From positions 1 through 13,265 of the forward strand of contig LVLI01000394.1 of assembly GCA_001687465.1 (NCBI GenBank): DNA of 13,265 nt, in the 5' to 3' direction. This DNA is from Halocafeteria seosinensis (Eukaryota > Sar > Bigyra > Bicosoecida). Each line of letters opens with the position of its first letter. Within the stretch, counting starts at the first letter, position 1. The notes under the pieces are model-generated. The model saw only the letters and a program-made list of their open reading frames with translations. It did not search any database and was not told where the DNA came from. Positions 8,952-13,265 of this stretch are shown here, piece after piece. The translations under genes and the position numbers were made by a program.

Positions 8952-11900
8952 ATGACCACCCAAAATGGGAGCCTCACAAAGGAGGCCATATTGCCTATTG
9001 TTCGAGGATACGTCGATGCATCGGCCACACAGCCTTCCGCGATGCATGAGACCGAGCAGCAGTTATTGCGCATCTCGGGGCAGCCTGGATTCGCCGTTTC
9101 GATGGCTGAAATACTACGAGATCAGCAGCGACAGCCCTATTCCGTACGGCAATTGGCCGCCATTATGCTCCGTAGACATGTCGTAGAGGCTCGATGGGAC
9201 GTGAATACCACCTCAGGATACGCGGAGAATGGCTCCGAAGGGGCCCCGCTGGGCGAGGAGGAGAAAGGGGTCCTCCGTCGGGTTTTCATGGAGTGCATTG
9301 GAGACCCGACCCGGCGCGTTCGAAGCCTTATTGCTGTATTATTAGGGTCTATTGGTGGTATCGAGTGGCCAGATATTTGGTCTGACATGGTCAGTCAACT
9401 GGTTCAATATGTGCAGAATTCCATCCAAGAAATCTGCTCGAACCCAGCTGGAGGGGCGACGGAACACTATTTTAATCTGATTGATGGCGCTTTATTGTCT
9501 TTGGTGTCCTTAGCGGAACAGGTCGGTCTCGAAGCAGTGCTTCGATTAAACAGGGAAGTTATGCCTTTAGTCATCAAGTTGCTCGAGAGCGACCTCAGTG
9601 GAACAAGCATGAAACTTGCGTTCGTCCTGAAAATCCGTGGACGGGCTTTCCATCTAGCCAGATCCTGCGCGAGCAGTTTGAAAGTGCCGGCATCGGTCGA
9701 AGGAGAGGAGGGGAAACAGGCGGTGCAGTTTATAGATGAGCTTCGGAATCCCCTTTGTCGGATCATATTTACGGAATTGCGGAAGACATTCAACGACCCC
9801 AACACAGACGTATTCTCACAGCAGCAAGCACTTGTGATACTGCAGTGTCTACTCTCGGAGCATCCAAAAGCTGTACAGAGTGCTATCACGACGATAGTCC
9901 AAGAGCTGTTTCATTTTCTAGGGAGCTCTCGCGAGTCTTTTAACAGGTATGTTGTATTGGGGGAAGATAGTAGCGACCCCGCATATGGGACAATGGGCGA
10001 AACGGATGATGACTATGATAGCGAGGGTGAAGAACACAGTTTGGAAAGTGTAATTGAGCAAGCGCTGTCGGTAGTCTGTACTATTATTGGTTCGACTTCA
10101 AAGCAAATCCGTAAGACGGTAAGTGATACTGTAAAAAGTGGTTTTAATAAATATGCTTAGGAAGATCATATTTGATTGTCCTGCAGCTGAAGGGCTCCGT
10201 GCGAGAAATCATTCAGGGAGTTGTGCCTTTCATGCAATTGTCCTCAGATAGCGTTGAAACGTGGGAAGACGATCCCAACGAGTTTGTTTTGGAAGGTATG
10301 GTTTCTTTTTTCTGGACGTGACTCCCTTATGGTATGTCCTATTTGTGAGTGTGTTTTCTACAATCCTCAGAGGAAAACAACCCGAACTCGTCTCTGAGGC
10401 AAACGGGTTGTGACCTAGTGGGAGAAATAGTGGAAATGTACGGCCATAAGACGCTTGGCGAGATTGTGTCCGCATGTGACCAGATGATTGATATTAGCGG
10501 ACTTATTCGAAATCTGAACGAGGTCCATGCTAGCGGGTTACAGGCCAGACCTTGGCGGATATACGAAGCTTGCTTTATGTATGTAGTCTGGGGATGGTCC
10601 CGCCATTTTTCTGGATTACTTTTATACCTATGACGCCATATTCGCAGGGTAATCGGGTGCATCGGCCCTACGTTGGCTAAAGCTTTCTCCCAAACTAGCG
10701 AAGACAAGCGGTTAGAAAAGTACTCCGTCGATATACCTTGTTTTATAGGGGTGCTTCATCAGATCATTAAAGATCCTACTGTGTACCTCCCACTTTCTGA
10801 GAACTATGATTCAACAAATATTGGAATCTTGAGGGCTAGAGCCATTTGGTGTGCGGGGAGGCTTGCTACTGCCGTTTCTGACGACACCGCAGCGTCTTTG
10901 GTGTCTGTGATAATCGATCGTCTCAACGACACGTATCTGCCCATTTGTGTGGCCGCATGTCAAGCACTAGCTCGTTATCTCCGCAAGATGGGAAGAGACT
11001 CCGTGGGAAATCATTCTGCGTATCTGTCTACCGCTCTGAATCGTACTGCAACCCTCCTACAACGTAGCCCTGAAGGTAGTATGGTCTCTATTTTAGACAC
11101 GCTACGTACGCTTGTAGACTATTTACCTACTGTTGCTGCCGAGTACTCTAGCCAACTGGTGTCACTTCTGTTAGCGTTGTGGATTAAATATGCGAATGAT
11201 CCCGTCATTGGGCCAGCAACAAGCGATATTTTGTCCAGTCTGATGGCCAATCCGGACAAGACCGTGGCGAATGTTGTGTCAGAGAAACTCTTGCCCGTAA
11301 TTAACTCTATTCTTGAAAATCCCGACGAGCAGTCGCCAGGTGTACGGGAGTCTTCACTGGAGATGCTTCGCTGCTTAGTAGACAATGTTGCCCGTCCAGT
11401 GCCTTCTCAGCTGCTGCACATCTTCCCGTCTGTGGCTAGGTACGCGAAGGAAGTTTCCACAGATGACAGCGGTGCTCTCCAGAGTATTTGCGATACACTT
11501 GCATCCTTTGTTCTAGCAGCACCTCGAGAAATTAGCGAATTAAGCACTGGACTGCCACTCGTATTGGAAACGTTGGACAAGGTTCTGGGCCCGGGTCCCT
11601 CTGACACTGGCGTTTTGTATTCAGGCAAACTTGTTACCGCAGTAGCCACGAAACTCGGTCCGCAAATGGGTTATGAACAATTGACGATGCTAATTCAAGC
11701 AGTCGTACGGCGGTTAGGTAAGGCGAGGCTTCCCAGTTTGATACAAGCACTAGTGGTTGCCATAGCATCTTTAGTTGCCCTTGAGCCTACCTCAATGGTA
11801 GAGATTCTCTCGTCAACGGAGGTGTCTGTCGTTACTGGTCCACTCTCTGTTGCCGCGATGACCAGCGATTATGAGAGAGGGAGCCCTAGTGCCAACATAC

Positions 11901-12679
11901 AATGGAAAACTGAAAATGGACTCGTGCTCCTCATGAAGTCCATCATTGATCATCTTCGATTTTTCCAAGGGACTTGGGAGAGAAAAATATGCACATTGGT
12001 GTTGGCCCAATTGCTTTCGATGGAGAAGGTGCTCCCGGCCGTGCGTAATGTCACAGTTGACGGGGATGAGATATTCGCCGCCGCAAGAACGCGAAGTCAA
12101 ACGAGAAATCAACCTAAACAGTACCAGCAGCTGAGTTTACCTTCCCGTGCAATAATGGTAATTGCTAGGGCCTATATGGAGTTCGCCTCAGCAGACGAGG
12201 AAGGAGAGTGGGAAGGAGATAGTGAAGAGGAAACTGATGAGGATGATGAGGGGGTTGATGAAGGGCCGGCCCAGGCTACCGGATATAGCTCGTTCGTAGA
12301 CCCTGATGAAATGGTCTTTCTTTCTGACATGCTCGGAGGTGGCAACATGGTAGACGTTTCAGGAAAAGGCCCATTAGTGACCGGGGGTGTATTTGCTGAC
12401 GGCGACGATGAACTGGATGGCAGTGAAGAAGAAGAAGAAGCGCAGTGGGCAAAAGAACATCCGTGGTACACTTTAGACGCTGCATCGCAGCTAAAAGCCT
12501 TTTTCGAGTTAATGGAAGGGAGATACACAGACTTAAATGACGTCCATCCCGTCTGGTGGGCAGAAGATTCACCCACGAATCCGTGTGTCTCTATACTGCA
12601 CCAGCACACTGAGGAAGCAGTGTCGTCAATGATGCAGGATGAAAAGTTGAAACTGCAGAAACTTCTCCAGGATCAGTGA
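8952..12679 (+). CDS. IPO9: Importin-9 / Kap114-type karyopherin-beta
   Basis: Four exons, 8952-10118, 10187-10295, 10371-10578 and 10648-12679, joined over introns of 68, 75 and 69 nt (donors ACG|GTAAGT, AAG|GTATGG, TAT|GTATGT), give 1171 aa with the frame kept throughout. Importin-9 carries cargo such as core histones H2A-H2B and actin into the nucleus. The importin-beta N-terminal domain lies at about residues 28-85, with SVRQLAAIMLRRHVVEARW matching the family's RQLASxxLKxxVxxxW core; HEAT repeats fill the rest. Importin-9-specific marks are TWEDDPNEFV (about 414-423), SxxRARAIWCAGRLA (about 555-567), VTVDGDEIF with RTRSQTR (about 960-981) and a strongly acidic C-terminal segment (about 1011-1034, repeated at 1079-1093). 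A further acidic loop occupies about 337-361. It is longer than human importin-9 (1041 aa); the excess lies mostly in acidic or linker stretches. ATG 8952 has A at -3. Confidence 0.9.
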
Positions 12680-12720
12680 AGGGTGGAACCAGGGATAGGA
12701 GCATTCCTTGCGTCCGCTAT
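12680..12720. other. Minimal 41-bp gap between convergent stop codons
   Basis: The importin stop (TGA ending at 12679) and the stop of the opposing LRR gene (TGA at 12723-12721) are 41 bp apart. No polyadenylation signal is seen inside, so the two 3' UTRs almost certainly run into the opposing gene. Confidence 0.6.
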
Positions 12721-13265
12721 TCATAGTCGGCTTGCGGCAATATTAGGTCGTAGCCTTTTGAGATTGGGAAAATTTATTGCAAGCGTGGTCATCATGATCT
12801 GCGTCATCTGCTCACACCCTCCGATATATAAGAGAGTGAGATTGGGTAGGTGTCGGAACGCCTTTGCGGTGATTGTTGACTGGGAGCAGCCCGCCATATT
12901 TAGATGAACCAATTTTGATAGCGACGTGAAAGCATCATCCGATAGAGTTGTCTGATTACAATGCATCATCTTAAGGACTCTCAGATTGGTTAGGTGCTGA
13001 AATGCTCTGTCGTCTAGAGTTGTTTGCCGACATCCACCCATTTCGAGACAGACTAAATTGGCCAAGCCACGAAAAGCGTGGCTGCTAAGTCCTAGTCGCT
13101 CGCTGTCCCCAATATCAAGGAAGGTTAGCCTTGAAAGGAAAGCAAATCCCGCGTCAGTGATTGTACTCTGATCACACGTGCTAAGGCTCAGCTCCTGTAG
13201 GTGTCCCAAGTGACGAAATGCTTCGTTGCCTATGGTTGTTTGATTACATGCACTCATGTACAGTC
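12721..13265 (-). CDS. Leucine-rich-repeat protein, C-terminal part (cut by the window edge)
   Basis: The frame is open from the right edge to the TGA at 12723-12721, at least 181 codons. The ATG at 13257 is internal to a repeat (LYMSACNQTT), so the true start lies outside the window. Seven consecutive 24-residue units are visible, with Cys (Ser in the third) exactly every 24 residues. Each begins C-x-Q-x-T-[IL] and continues with AF-x2-L-x2-L and a short hydrophobic strand such as LNMAG or LYIGG. The last unit is degenerate and leads into a short end, NIAASRL. The pattern fits Cys-containing/BspA-like LRRs of the kind joined to F-box domains, which act in ligand binding or substrate recognition. 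No F-box, kinase or membrane segment is in view, so the function is open. No intron is needed within the visible part. Confidence 0.75.
   Translation of the reverse strand, partial: LYMSACNQTTIGNEAFRHLGHLQELSLSTCDQSTITDAGFAFLSRLTFLDIGDSERLGLSSHAFRGLANLVCLEMGGCRQTTLDDRAFQHLTNLRVLKMMHCNQTTLSDDAFTSLSKLVHLNMAGCSQSTITAKAFRHLPNLTLLYIGGCEQMTQIMMTTLAINFPNLKRLRPNIAASRL

Noticed and set aside
9467-9889. Minus-strand 140-codon frame
   Set aside because: Antisense to importin-9 exon 1, whose sense frame has clear family similarity.
12172-12609. Minus-strand 145-codon Ser-rich frame
   Set aside because: It is the antisense of the acidic Glu/Asp codons of importin-9 (GAA/GAG read as TTC/CTC, and in this frame as Ser codons), so its poly-Ser content is an artefact.
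12823-12835. TATATAAGAG as a plus-strand promoter
   Set aside because: It lies within the coding sequence of the opposing LRR gene, with no plus-strand gene downstream in the window.

Overview
This is nuclear DNA from a gene-dense eukaryote, probably a unicellular protist or alga. The protein-coding genes are interrupted by short GT-AG introns (nine inferred, 60-139 nt). Intergenic gaps run from 41 to about 500 bp. The encoded proteins are eukaryote-specific: a karyopherin, a TOG-array protein, a HIG1-domain mitochondrial protein and an RPA-type OB-fold protein. I cannot name the lineage from the sequence alone, and I see no operon logic, rRNA, tRNA, CRISPR array or transposon.

Layout. 1-669: no convincing gene; a possible last exon of an upstream gene at the far left and a purine-rich, TATA-like stretch before the first gene. 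670-2539 (+): a two-exon gene for a 598-residue protein with a disordered basic N-terminus, one RPA-like OB fold, and a C-terminal OB fold carrying a C4 zinc ribbon with RPA70 DBD-C-like spacing. It does not have the full RPA1 layout and is the most interesting protein here. 2540-2639: short convergent 3' region with a hairpin. 2640-3296 (-): a three-exon HIG1-domain protein (144 aa) with a 40-nt internal exon. 3297-3740: spacer with a TA repeat and a 16-bp direct repeat. 3741-8448 (-): a four-exon gene for a 1479-residue TOG/HEAT protein whose last TOG domain resembles Crescerin/TOGARAM. 8449-8951: shared divergent promoter. 8952-12679 (+): a four-exon importin-9/Kap114 homologue (1171 aa). 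12680-12720: 41 bp between two convergent stop codons. 12721-13265 (-): the C-terminal part of a leucine-rich-repeat protein that runs off the right edge.

The genes do not form one pathway: ssDNA binding, mitochondrial respiration, microtubules or cilia, nuclear import, and an LRR protein of unknown role. All splice joins were inferred by eye from GT/AG sites, reading-frame continuity and family similarity, and no transcript evidence was available.
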